A stretch of 39,601 nt of DNA from JAMLIA01 sp039810005 (GTDB taxonomy: Bacteria; Chloroflexota; Chloroflexia; Thermomicrobiales; CFX8): the NCBI GenBank assembly GCA_039810005.1, contig JBDHWD010000022.1:1-39601 (forward strand). Direction: 5' to 3'. The translations under genes were made by a program, and so were the position numbers. The notes under the pieces are model-generated. The model was not told the origin of the DNA. It saw only the letters and a program-made list of their open reading frames with translations, and made no database searches. Of this stretch, positions 1 to 6,980 are shown piece after piece (the first letter of the stretch is position 1; each line of letters begins with the position of its first letter).

Positions 1-811
1 CGAGGTAGTGTCCTTCGCCGGGCAGCCAGGTGGCGGTGACATCTCGCAATTGCGCCTCGTTGCGTCGGCCGGTGGCGATCGGAACGATGGTATCGGCGTC
101 GCCGTGCCAGAGATTGACGGGTGCGATGATCGCGGAAAGGTCGATCTCTGGCTCGGACAGCAGCGATACAGCATCGTCGCGAAGGCCACGGCCACCCTGC
201 AGGAATGCCTGCTGCGCGTCGGCGATCGACAGTTCGCGGATGAATGGATCGGCGACGATTTGCTTGTCACACGGCGGCAGTGTATCGAAGGCCAGGCCGA
301 CCGCGTGAGGCGGATCGAAGCGCGCGAACAGGGCGGCAGCACCGAAGCCAGGGCGAAACAGGCTGCGAGCGTGCATGCCCAGCCAGCCTGTCGCCCGGAT
401 GAGGCGCGTCTCGCCCATCGAGCCGGGCGCAAGCGCGCTGACGAGCGCAACGCGTGAGACGCGGTCTGGCAGCAAGGCCGCCGCAGCCAGCGCATACGGT
501 CCGCCGCCCGATACCCCGAGCACGCCGAGCGAGTCGATCTCCAGCGCATCCAACAGCAGCGCGACATCATCGATGTGGGTGTGGAGTGACGCGCCCGGAC
601 GCGGGTCGGACAGCCCGATGCCGGGGCGCTCGGGGGCGATCAAACGCACGCCTTCTGCTTTGGCTGCGTCGTCGTAGCGGGCCGTCTGCGCCTGCGATCC
701 GGGCCAGCCGTGGAATGACACGACTGGTGTGCCATTCGGGTCGCCGTATTCAGCGTAGCCGAGCAGCCGGCCTCCCGCGAGCGTCAGGGCGAGCGACGGG
801 CTTACGGCCAC
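1..811 (-). CDS. alpha/beta hydrolase, partial (3' end off the left edge)
   Basis: The minus strand from a GTG at 811 reads openly to base 1 (270 codons seen) and runs off the window. It shows an alpha/beta-hydrolase fold: an oxyanion-hole HGWPGS near residue 34, the nucleophile elbow GVSGG with Ser101, an acid-loop HGDAD around 236-240 and a late GEGHYL with His268, so the whole Ser-Asp-His triad is present and little of the protein is missing. The GTG lies inside the last codons of the methyltransferase upstream, with a 10-base overlap, so the two are probably translationally coupled. It is likely a cytoplasmic esterase/hydrolase; the substrate cannot be told. A haloperoxidase- or epoxide-hydrolase-like activity cannot be excluded, though an epoxide hydrolase would have Asp as nucleophile. 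Confidence 0.85.
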   Translation of the reverse strand, partial: MAVSPSLALTLAGGRLLGYAEYGDPNGTPVVSFHGWPGSQAQTARYDDAAKAEGVRLIAPERPGIGLSDPRPGASLHTHIDDVALLLDALEIDSLGVLGVSGGGPYALAAAALLPDRVSRVALVSALAPGSMGETRLIRATGWLGMHARSLFRPGFGAAALFARFDPPHAVGLAFDTLPPCDKQIVADPFIRELSIADAQQAFLQGGRGLRDDAVSLLSEPEIDLSAIIAPVNLWHGDADTIVPIATGRRNEAQLRDVTATWLPGEGHYL

Positions 812-1950
812 GTGAACGCCAGACCCCGCAATGGTGGATCGCGCTCGACACCACGACCGGCAATGAGTACACGGAAGCGGCCAAGTCCACGCGGATCAAG
901 CAGGTGCATCAACGTCTCGCGAGCACGGATGTACTCAAGTGGCTCGGCCGTCTGCTGCATGCGCATGAGCAACTCGTCGGCGCCCAGACCGGCGACGAAA
1001 TGTGCCTGTGTCGTCAGTCCGAGGATGTCGCACTCTGCTCTCTCGGCCGCGCGCTGGACGGCGCTGAAATCGACGTGAGCGGTGATGTCCTGCAATCCAA
1101 CGCGGTCGTACGGGTTGTCGCCGGCGATGTGCTGCCAGTAGGTCCGCAACAGACCATCGCGTCGCTCGACCGGATCGTAGCGCTCGGCTGCTTCGTAGCC
1201 GTAATCGATCAGGATCGCGTAGCCGCGTTCCAACGTGCGGCAGGCAGTCTCAGTCCACTGCGCGGCGGCCGTCGAGACTTCGAGGCGCTGCCCGTCGACA
1301 AGTGGCAATCCAGCCAGTGGCTCAGCCAGGCGCGGATCGGAAAGCTCGCCGGTCTCCTCGGCGAACCAGTCGTCGCGCCAGACGACGTACGCCTCGCGCA
1401 GCTCGTCGCCGCAGACGACCAGCCGATGCACAGGCAGGGCGTCCAGCAGCTCATTAGCGAGCAGAACGCCGACGACAGGCTCATCGGTCGCGCGTGCGAC
1501 CGTGTCGGCGAATCCGGCCGCCTCGGCGTGCGCCAACCCTTCGGCGAGGCGCGCGTCGTTGACGTCGCTCAGCTCGTAGCGCAGGGCATGTAGCACATCC
1601 GGCGATTCGTCGCGCAGCCCGGCCAGCACAGTCAGCGCCAGCGTCGCCGTGCCAGCGCCGAACTCGCGCACAACGAACGGCGATGGGCGCTCGAGCCGCT
1701 CCCAGCACTCGGCGATCTGGCGGGCAAGCAACGTGCCGAACATGCTGTGCGTCTCTGGGGCGGTCAGGAAGTCGCCGCCGAAGCCGGGCGCGGCGTCGGT
1801 CGCGGTGTAGTAGCCGTACTGCGGGTGCGTCAGCGCCAGCTCCATGAAGCGGGCGAACGTTATCCGGCCGCTGGCGTCGATCTCGGCGCGGATTTCGGCG
1901 ACCAGCTCGGGCCGCGAACGCGCCGCTGGTCCGGGGTCGATAACCTGCAT
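802..1950 (-). CDS. MidA-type SAM-dependent methyltransferase (Methyltransf_28 / COG1565)
   Basis: This 382-residue protein resembles the MidA/NDUFAF7 family of class I methyltransferases. The N-terminal ITFARFMELALTHPQYGYY stretch, the GGDFLTAPE segment and the SAM-binding motif around VVREFGAGTATLA are family hallmarks, as is ANELLDALPVHR in the middle. In mitochondria the homologue methylates an arginine of complex I; bacterial substrates are largely unknown, so the target here is open. The ATG at 1950 is chosen because GAGGTGAG precedes it by about seven bases; a GTG directly upstream (1953) is possible. The downstream alpha/beta hydrolase starts within its last codons. Confidence 0.85.
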   Translation of the reverse strand: MQVIDPGPAARSRPELVAEIRAEIDASGRITFARFMELALTHPQYGYYTATDAAPGFGGDFLTAPETHSMFGTLLARQIAECWERLERPSPFVVREFGAGTATLALTVLAGLRDESPDVLHALRYELSDVNDARLAEGLAHAEAAGFADTVARATDEPVVGVLLANELLDALPVHRLVVCGDELREAYVVWRDDWFAEETGELSDPRLAEPLAGLPLVDGQRLEVSTAAAQWTETACRTLERGYAILIDYGYEAAERYDPVERRDGLLRTYWQHIAGDNPYDRVGLQDITAHVDFSAVQRAAERAECDILGLTTQAHFVAGLGADELLMRMQQTAEPLEYIRARETLMHLLDPRGLGRFRVLIAGRGVERDPPLRGLAFTWP

Positions 1951-2002
1951 CACCTCACCTCATTCGTCGTCGCACCAATCGTACGATGCCGCACACGAAA
2001 GA

Positions 2003-2038
2003 AGCGGGCAGATGACGCTCCTGCGCCACCTGCCCGCT
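2003..2038 (-). terminator. Rho-independent terminator of the binding-protein gene
   Basis: AGCGGGCAG (2003-2011) and CTGCCCGCT (2030-2038) form a perfect 9-bp stem with an 18-nt loop. In the minus direction the stem is followed by a pyrimidine/T-rich TTCTTTC. It starts 23 bases past the stop of the substrate-binding protein gene and before the methyltransferase gene, so it should end the peptide-transport operon. Confidence 0.6.
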
Positions 2039-2061
2039 CGCCTGCTCGAAGCAGATGTGTC

Positions 2062-3804
2062 CTAGCCTTCGCGGGTCATGTCCGGGAAGTTGAACGAGTT
2101 GATGTAGATGCCGTTCGGGACGAAGCCGCGGATGTCCTTGGATAGGACGGCGGTCTTCGTGAGCTGCGCGTAGAAGATCCCGGCCGGGTCGTCCCACATC
2201 ATGAGCTGCAGAAGCTTGCTGGTGAGATCCTCAATCTCTTCGACCGTCGTCGCAACTTCGAGCTTATCCATGAGCTCGTCGGCCTCGGCGTTCGAGTAGT
2301 AGGACGAGTTCGCGCCGGCGCTGCCAATCGACTTCGTGTGGAAGTTCGGATAGAACTGGCTCCACGAGTCGTTGTAGTCCGGCCACCAGCCGGTCGAGGT
2401 GAAGTGCGGGCGCTCTTCCGCTGGCGCATCGCCGTAGTTCAGGTCGATCAGCGCGGCGCGGTCGATCTGCTGGATGTCGAGGTTGATGCCGAGCTCGGCG
2501 AGGTTCGCCTGGAACAGCTGCGCCATCGAAGCGATCGTCGTGTCGCCCGAGCCATAGACGAAGGTGAAGGTATCACCCTCGGCGATGCCGGCCTCGGCGA
2601 AGAGGCTCTTGGCCTTTTCAAGGTCGGTGGAATAGACGGGGACGTCCGGATCGAAGCCGATGACGGAATCTGCGATCGGACCCTGCACGACGGCAAAGCC
2701 CTTCATCACGCCGTCGATGACGTCCTCGTACGGCCAGGCGTAGGCGAACGCCTGCCGCGCCTTTGGATCAGGAATCGTTACGTAGTTCGAGCGAATCCAG
2801 TTGCACTGGGTCGAAGCATATTCAACGACCTGTACGTCCGGATTTGTCTTGAGCGCCTCAAGATCTTCCGGCGGCAGAATCGCGACGGCATCCGCATCGC
2901 CGGTTTCGATCAGCTGACGGCGGGTCGCGTCCTCAGACACCACACGGGCGATGATACGATCGAAGAACGGTGCCGCTCCGTGGTAGTCCTCGAACCGGTC
3001 GAAGACGACGCGATCCTGCGGCGAATTCTCAGAGACGAAGTACGGGCCGGTACCAACCATGTTCTGGCTGAACCACTCGTGCGCGTAGGGATCGGCCTCG
3101 GTCTTGTGCTCCTCCATCGCCTTCATCGACATGATGAACGGTCCATACTCGGACGCCATCGCGGAGAGAAACAGCGGCTCGGGCTTGTTCATCGTGAACT
3201 TGACCGTTGTCGGATTCTCGACGCTGATCTGCGCATCGGCATCGCTGACGAAGCGGCTGATGACGCTGACCGGGCCGCGGCCCATGTTCAGCAGGCGTGC
3301 GAACGAATCCTTGACCGACTGGGCGTCGCAGTCGGAGCCATCATGGAACTTGACGCCCTCGGGGATCACAAAGGTGTATTCGGTCGCGTCGTCGTTCTGC
3401 TCCCAGCTCGTTGCGAGCATTGGCACGTACTCGGTCGTGCTCTCGCCATCGAAGCGGATGAGCATCTCGTAGGCGGCAAAGAACAGCGAACTGGCGACGT
3501 TGTCATAAGCCGACTGCGGGTCTGCATCGGCGACGCTGCTGTTAATGACCATGACGAACTCTTTGTTCACGTCCGAGCCGCTGTCGCCCGAATCGGTGCT
3601 CTTTGTCGATTCGGCATCGCCGGTCGACTCAGTAGCGGTGGCATTGCCTGAGCCGCTTGAACCGCTGTCGCTCGAGTCGGATTCGTCATCATCGCCGCCG
3701 CAAGCGGCCAGCAATGTTATGACTGCCGGTGTCGCGAGGCCGAGCGCCAGTCCGCGCTTCAGCAGCGAACGGCGGGATACGGCACTTCGGCTCATAAGTC
3801 CCAT
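2062..3804 (-). CDS. peptide/nickel-type ABC transporter substrate-binding lipoprotein (SBP_bac_5)
   Basis: The product is an extracytoplasmic solute-binding protein of the dipeptide/oligopeptide/nickel family (580 residues from this start). The N-terminus has a twin-arginine-like SRRSLLKRG, a hydrophobic stretch and a lipobox LLAAC with Cys35, so it is probably a Tat-exported lipoprotein. A Ser/Asp/Thr-rich linker follows to about residue 80, and then the family fold with the signature TYTFVIPEGVKFHDGSDCDA. The chosen ATG has AGGA seven bases upstream. The frame stays open to a GTG at 3960, and an ATG at 3846 is also possible. It is the last gene of a permease-permease-binding protein set. 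Its ligand is unknown: peptides, nickel chelates or sugars are all imported by this family. Confidence 0.88.
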   Translation of the reverse strand: MGLMSRSAVSRRSLLKRGLALGLATPAVITLLAACGGDDDESDSSDSGSSGSGNATATESTGDAESTKSTDSGDSGSDVNKEFVMVINSSVADADPQSAYDNVASSLFFAAYEMLIRFDGESTTEYVPMLATSWEQNDDATEYTFVIPEGVKFHDGSDCDAQSVKDSFARLLNMGRGPVSVISRFVSDADAQISVENPTTVKFTMNKPEPLFLSAMASEYGPFIMSMKAMEEHKTEADPYAHEWFSQNMVGTGPYFVSENSPQDRVVFDRFEDYHGAAPFFDRIIARVVSEDATRRQLIETGDADAVAILPPEDLEALKTNPDVQVVEYASTQCNWIRSNYVTIPDPKARQAFAYAWPYEDVIDGVMKGFAVVQGPIADSVIGFDPDVPVYSTDLEKAKSLFAEAGIAEGDTFTFVYGSGDTTIASMAQLFQANLAELGINLDIQQIDRAALIDLNYGDAPAEERPHFTSTGWWPDYNDSWSQFYPNFHTKSIGSAGANSSYYSNAEADELMDKLEVATTVEEIEDLTSKLLQLMMWDDPAGIFYAQLTKTAVLSKDIRGFVPNGIYINSFNFPDMTREG

Positions 3805-3946
3805 GAGCTTTTCCTGATATGTCTGGTCGTCTACCACGTCATCCATCCCCTCGAAATCTGTACTCGAATGTCGCTGCTCCGCTGTTGTCCAGGCCGTAGA
3901 CGGTCGATCGCGGAGTGGCTGTCGGTGGTTTTCACACGGTCTTTCT

Positions 3947-3967
3947 GGTGGCAGGGCCACCTCCTTT
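3947..3967 (-). promoter_or_regulatory. strong Shine-Dalgarno inside a small hairpin, between permease and binding-protein genes
   Basis: On the minus strand AAAGGAGGTGG (3967-3957) is close to a full anti-SD match, yet no ATG follows at a usable distance. The SD end is part of a perfect 6-bp hairpin GGTGGC-CCT-GCCACC (3961-3947). A CTG at 3954 lies five bases past AGGAGG and is in frame with the binding protein. It could be an unusual start, a translation-control hairpin or a remnant. Confidence 0.35.
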
Positions 3968-3994
3968 CGTCGTCCGGATGGCGTTTCTGCGCCG

Positions 3995-4912
3995 CTAACG
4001 GGTGCGAGTCCGGGGGTCGAAGTAGTCGCGTAGCCCGTCGCCGAGCAGGTTGAAGCCGATGACTGTCAGGGTCAGCGCGAGGCCGGGGAAGGTCATGTAC
4101 CACCATGCCACGCGGAAGTAGGTCCGCGCCCCAGCGATCATCGTGCCCCACTCGGGCGATGGTGGCTGCGCACCGAGTCCGATAAACGACAGACCGGCGG
4201 TCGCCAGCACGGCATAGCCGACATCGACCGTCGCCTGGACGATGATCGGCGCAATCGTGTTCGGCAGGATGTGGCGCACCAGCACGCGCGAGGGCCGCAT
4301 GCCGATGGCGTGGGCTGCCTCAACGAAATCGCGCTCGCGCATCGATAACACCTGCCCACGGATGAGGCGGGCGTACCACGGCCAGTAGACGAGCGTCAGG
4401 GCGATGATGACGTTCTTCAGGTCGCGGCCAAGCGAGGCGGCAATGCCCATCGCGAGGATCAGCGCCGGGAAGGCGAGGAAGACGTCGGTGATACGCATCA
4501 GCACCTCGTCGACCCAGCCACCGACATAGCCGGCAACCGCGCCGACGATGACACCGAACGTGATCGCGATCGACAGAATGAGCGTTGCTATGCCGAGCGA
4601 GATGCGCGTCCCGGTCAGCACGCGGCTGAGAATATCGCGACCAAGCTCGTCAGTCCCGAGCCAGTGCTCTGAGGACGGCGGAGCGAACTTGTCCGCGATG
4701 CTCGGCGCAATCGGGTCGTAGGGCGCGATCATGCGACCGAAGATCGACAGCAGCAGGAACAGGATGATAATCGCCAGCGCGATGACGTTCAGTGGCGATT
4801 CTCCGGCGAAGCGCTTCAGGAAGTAGCGCAGGCCTGTGCGCGACTGAAATTGGACGGGCTGGCGCAGACCACCCGCGGCAGCACCGGTGAGCTGTGCATC
4901 AGTATCTGTCAT
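3995..4912 (-). CDS. peptide/nickel-type ABC transporter permease, DppC/OppC family
   Basis: This is the second inner-membrane permease of a peptide-type ABC importer (305 residues). It has the OppC_N-type first segment (LNVIALAIIILFLLLSIFGR), the DppC hallmark APSSEHWLGTDELGRDILSR-like region near residues 78-97 (here PPSSEHWLGTDELGRD), several membrane helices, and an EAA loop (EAAHAIGMRPSRVLVRHILPN) that docks the ATPase. Its ATG overlaps the stop of the DppB-type gene in ATGA, so the two are translationally coupled. The C-terminus is typical of the family (GFNLLGDGLRDYFDPR). No ATPase gene is nearby. Confidence 0.92.
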   Translation of the reverse strand: MTDTDAQLTGAAAGGLRQPVQFQSRTGLRYFLKRFAGESPLNVIALAIIILFLLLSIFGRMIAPYDPIAPSIADKFAPPSSEHWLGTDELGRDILSRVLTGTRISLGIATLILSIAITFGVIVGAVAGYVGGWVDEVLMRITDVFLAFPALILAMGIAASLGRDLKNVIIALTLVYWPWYARLIRGQVLSMRERDFVEAAHAIGMRPSRVLVRHILPNTIAPIIVQATVDVGYAVLATAGLSFIGLGAQPPSPEWGTMIAGARTYFRVAWWYMTFPGLALTLTVIGFNLLGDGLRDYFDPRTRTR

Positions 4913-5919
4913 TTTGCCTTCAGTCTCGGATCCAACAGGACATACGCAATATCAACGAGCATGTTCATCACGACGTACCCAGCGCCGATGACCAGCGTCA
5001 CCGAGATGACGGCGTTCTGGTCCATATTCTGGATCGCCTGGAACGCGTAGCGGCCGATGCCCGGCCAGGAGAAGACGATCTCAATCAGGACTGCGCCACC
5101 AAGCAACAAGCCGACCTGCAGACCGATGACGGTGACCGCCGGCAGCAGCGCGTTCTTCAGCGCGTGCCCGGTGATGACGCGGCGTGGCGCAAGACCCTTG
5201 GCACGGGCAGTTCGGATGTAGTCCTGCCCCAGCACCTCAAGCATGCCCGCCCGTGCCATACGCGTGATGACCGCGAGCGCACCGAATCCGAGGACAAAGG
5301 CCGGCATCGCCAGGTGTTTCGAAGCGACCCACCACGTGTTGAAGTTGCCGGTCAGCAACGCATCGATCGTGTACAGATGCGTGATTGCGCGCGGCGGATC
5401 AATACCGACCGGCAGGCGCTGCCCGTCCGGCAGCCAGCCCAGCTTCGCAAACAGGAAGAACTGCAATATCAGCGCGAGCCAGAAGGATGGAATCGACAGG
5501 CCGAGCACCGAGATGACGCGACCGAAGGCGTCGACGCCGGTACTGCGTTTCACCGCCGACAGGACGCCGAGCGGCAAGCCCACAATGACAGAGAAGATGA
5601 TGGCATACAGCGTCAGCTCTATTGTCGCGGGCACATACTCACGCAGATCATCTGACACCGCTCGCCGCGAGGTCAGCGATTTCCCGAAGTCCAGCTGGAC
5701 GATGCCGGTCACGTAGTTAACGTACTGCGTCAATACTGGCTGGTCGAGCCCGTATTCCTTGCGGACCAGCTCGACAGCCTCCGGGCTGGCGCGCGGACCG
5801 GCGATCATGCGCGCAGGATCGGACGGCACAACGTGCGACAGCGCGAAGGTGATCGCGGATAGCGCGAAGAGGACAAAGACAAGCGCAATGAGCCGCCGGA
5901 CAACTAACCTCAAGACCAT
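4909..5919 (-). CDS. peptide/nickel-type ABC transporter permease, DppB/OppB family
   Basis: This is the first permease of the importer (336 residues). It opens with the family's RRLIALVFVLFALSAITFAL helix and the HVVPSDPARMIAG segment. It then has the DFGKSLTSRR motif, the helices around residues 100-190, the EAA-like loop DYIRTARAKGLAPRRVITGHALKN and a C-terminal helix ending in the typical LLDPRLKA. The start at 5919 is an ATG with AGGACT upstream. It is the first gene of the minus-strand operon, with a good promoter about 165 bases upstream (6091-6119). Confidence 0.92.
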   Translation of the reverse strand: MVLRLVVRRLIALVFVLFALSAITFALSHVVPSDPARMIAGPRASPEAVELVRKEYGLDQPVLTQYVNYVTGIVQLDFGKSLTSRRAVSDDLREYVPATIELTLYAIIFSVIVGLPLGVLSAVKRSTGVDAFGRVISVLGLSIPSFWLALILQFFLFAKLGWLPDGQRLPVGIDPPRAITHLYTIDALLTGNFNTWWVASKHLAMPAFVLGFGALAVITRMARAGMLEVLGQDYIRTARAKGLAPRRVITGHALKNALLPAVTVIGLQVGLLLGGAVLIEIVFSWPGIGRYAFQAIQNMDQNAVISVTLVIGAGYVVMNMLVDIAYVLLDPRLKAK

Positions 5920-6090
5920 GATGCAGAGTCCTGCTTCCTGCAGACATCAAGACAATGAACGGCTGGACGCGATCTGAGGCAGGCGTGCCACTGGATATGG
6001 CCGATCGCGCAGTGCCGGAAAAACGTGATGTATCCGTAGCAGACCCACAGGGGTGCATCGCTCGCTGGTTTGTTCGCGAATCTGGGCGGG

Positions 6091-6119
6091 AAGTTACCAA
6101 TACAGCGCCTGAATGTCAA
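6091..6119 (-). promoter_or_regulatory. sigma70-type promoter of the peptide-importer operon
   Basis: Read on the minus strand: -35 TTGACA (6119-6114), a 17-base spacer, and -10 TAACTT (6096-6091). The -35 is a perfect consensus, and the -10 keeps TA and the final T. It points at the DppB-type gene with a leader of about 165 bases. Confidence 0.6.
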
Positions 6120-6328
6120 CCATCTCTCGGCGATATGGTCATACTGTCATGCCGATACGACGAATTTGCGTGTGACGGTTAGCCGATTCGGCAAATCTGG
6201 ATGCCTACTGACTACCGATGCAGTATCGTGACGCGATAGACAGCTGTGTGGCCAGAGACGGTGGCAGGGGCATCATCACTACACCCGCAGCTGCGCAAGA
6301 GGAGTTGAGCTGAACCCACCGCGCAGCA

Positions 6329-6373
6329 CGAGATCGCCTCGACGAGTGCTGGCCTGCGCGAGGCACGATCTCG
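6329..6373. repeat. imperfect inverted repeat upstream of the exporter promoter
   Basis: CGAGATCG-CCTCG (6329-6341) pairs with CGAGG-CA-CGATCTCG (6359-6373): 13 bp with a 2-base bulge and a 17-base loop. It ends 38 bases before the -35 of the plus-strand promoter. It could be an operator for a dimeric regulator or a transcript hairpin; there is no T-tract after it. Confidence 0.4.
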
Positions 6374-6411
6374 TTGATGATTTCTCCCCAATCCACCAGC
6401 AGCGCCACCCG

Positions 6412-6440
6412 TTGACAACTGACGATCCTGGCCCTATGAT
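6412..6440 (+). promoter_or_regulatory. near-consensus sigma70 promoter of the peptide/exporter cassette
   Basis: -35 TTGACA (6412-6417), exactly 17 bases, then -10 TATGAT (6435-6440), one mismatch from consensus. It is the best promoter in the window. It is followed by the leader, the 35-codon gene at 6531 and a strong terminator at 6670-6714. The start of transcription would be near 6447. Confidence 0.75.
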
Positions 6441-6530
6441 GGTCGACGTGCCAGCCACGGGTTGGCGCATCCTGCATAGGAGATGGACACGACAGTGGCA
6501 GATCTGATGAACGGAAACGGAGGGGGTTCG

Positions 6531-6638
6531 ATGAACACATACAGCACCATCGCTCGCCTTCGCGCGCCGTTCAAGGGTGGCTTCACGCTGCTCAAGGGCG
6601 GAGTGCGCCCGGGTCTGTCGTCGGAATGGGAGTGTTGA
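6531..6638 (+). CDS. 35-residue peptide gene in the leader of an ABC exporter (hypothetical)
   Basis: An ATG follows GGAGG by seven bases (GGAGGGGG at 6519-6526), the strongest ribosome site in this region. The 35-residue product is basic at first (MNTYSTIARLRAPFK), then carries two KGG motifs (FKGG and LLKGG) and ends in a short acidic VRPGLSSEWEC with a terminal Cys. About three quarters of its codons end in G or C, like the neighbouring genes. It sits between a near-consensus promoter and a strong terminator, upstream of an ABC-2 exporter and an MFS pump. It could be a secreted or modified peptide with a double-glycine-like leader, or a leader peptide controlling read-through. There is no run of one amino acid, and no modifying enzyme is visible nearby. 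I do not recognise its family. In-frame ATGs at 6507 and 6483 could lengthen it. Confidence 0.5.
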   Translation: MNTYSTIARLRAPFKGGFTLLKGGVRPGLSSEWEC

Positions 6639-6669
6639 CCTCGCGTAGCTGAGGCAATCGAAGCCCATC

Positions 6670-6714
6670 AACCGCGGGCGGACCTGACAGATGGTCCGGA
6701 ACCCGCGGTTTTTT
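6670..6714 (+). terminator. strong intrinsic terminator / attenuator after the small peptide gene
   Basis: AACCGCGGG (6670-6678) pairs with CCCGCGGTT (6702-6710), and the inner CGGACC (6679-6684) with GGTCCG (6693-6698); only GAA is bulged and the loop is 8 bases. A run of six T (6709-6714) follows at once. It lies 31 bases past the peptide stop and 265 bases before the exporter ATPase, so most transcripts should stop here unless read-through is regulated. Confidence 0.85.
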
Positions 6715-6821
6715 GTTGTCTCTGACATCGTCCACCGCCGGCATCCGAACCACAAGGCGCACCGACAGGCGCACGTGATGCTGCTGGATCGAACCCTTTC
6801 GGATCAAGTCGGCGAAGTGGA

Positions 6822-6980
6822 ATGAAGCGCATGAACGTCCTGACCATACACACGAGTGAGAACCAGCGCGGTTGCGCCGCACGGCGCACGATCGAGCGCG
6901 ACTGTATTGATCGAACGACGCCAGAGATGTCGATAGTGCCGTCCTCGCGGCCGGCGCGTGAGCACGGGAGGAGACGCTGA
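6822..6980 (+). CDS. possible small ORF (52 aa) overlapping the exporter ATPase start
   Basis: The frame from ATG 6822 ends with a TGA at 6978-6980 that overlaps the ATPase ATG (TGATG), an arrangement typical of translational coupling. The product is Arg-rich (for example GCAARRTIERD and a final GRRR) and matches no family I know. Roughly 80% of its codons end in G/C. The ribosome site is weak. A further 44-codon frame (6691-6825) overlaps its start in ATGA but begins inside the terminator and has no ribosome site. Either could be chance. Confidence 0.25.
   Translation: MKRMNVLTIHTSENQRGCAARRTIERDCIDRTTPEMSIVPSSRPAREHGRRR

Larger units (their letters stand above)
5920..6530. other. divergent intergenic region, about 600 bases, no convincing gene
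   Basis: This spacer separates the minus-strand importer from the plus-strand exporter cassette. It holds a promoter for each direction (6091-6119 minus; 6412-6440 plus) and an imperfect inverted repeat (6329-6373). Open frames on either strand here lack ribosome binding sites and family features. The stretch 6441-6530 is the leader of the small peptide gene; in-frame ATGs at 6483 and 6507 could extend that peptide. Confidence 0.6.

Noticed and set aside
454..1593. Long plus-strand frame opposite the hydrolase and methyltransferase genes
   Set aside because: The minus-strand products have clear family motifs; the plus frame is Arg-rich without any domain.
2338..3651. 437-codon plus-strand frame opposite the substrate-binding protein
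   Set aside because: The minus strand carries a complete SBP_bac_5 protein with signal peptide and lipobox; the plus frame has only shadow-like composition.
6670..6714. T-box riboswitch suggested by ACCGCGGG near a terminator
   Set aside because: The order does not fit: no T-box core (TGG-N-ACCGCG) in front of a separate terminator, no visible specifier stem, and the downstream gene is an exporter, not an aminoacyl-tRNA or amino-acid gene.
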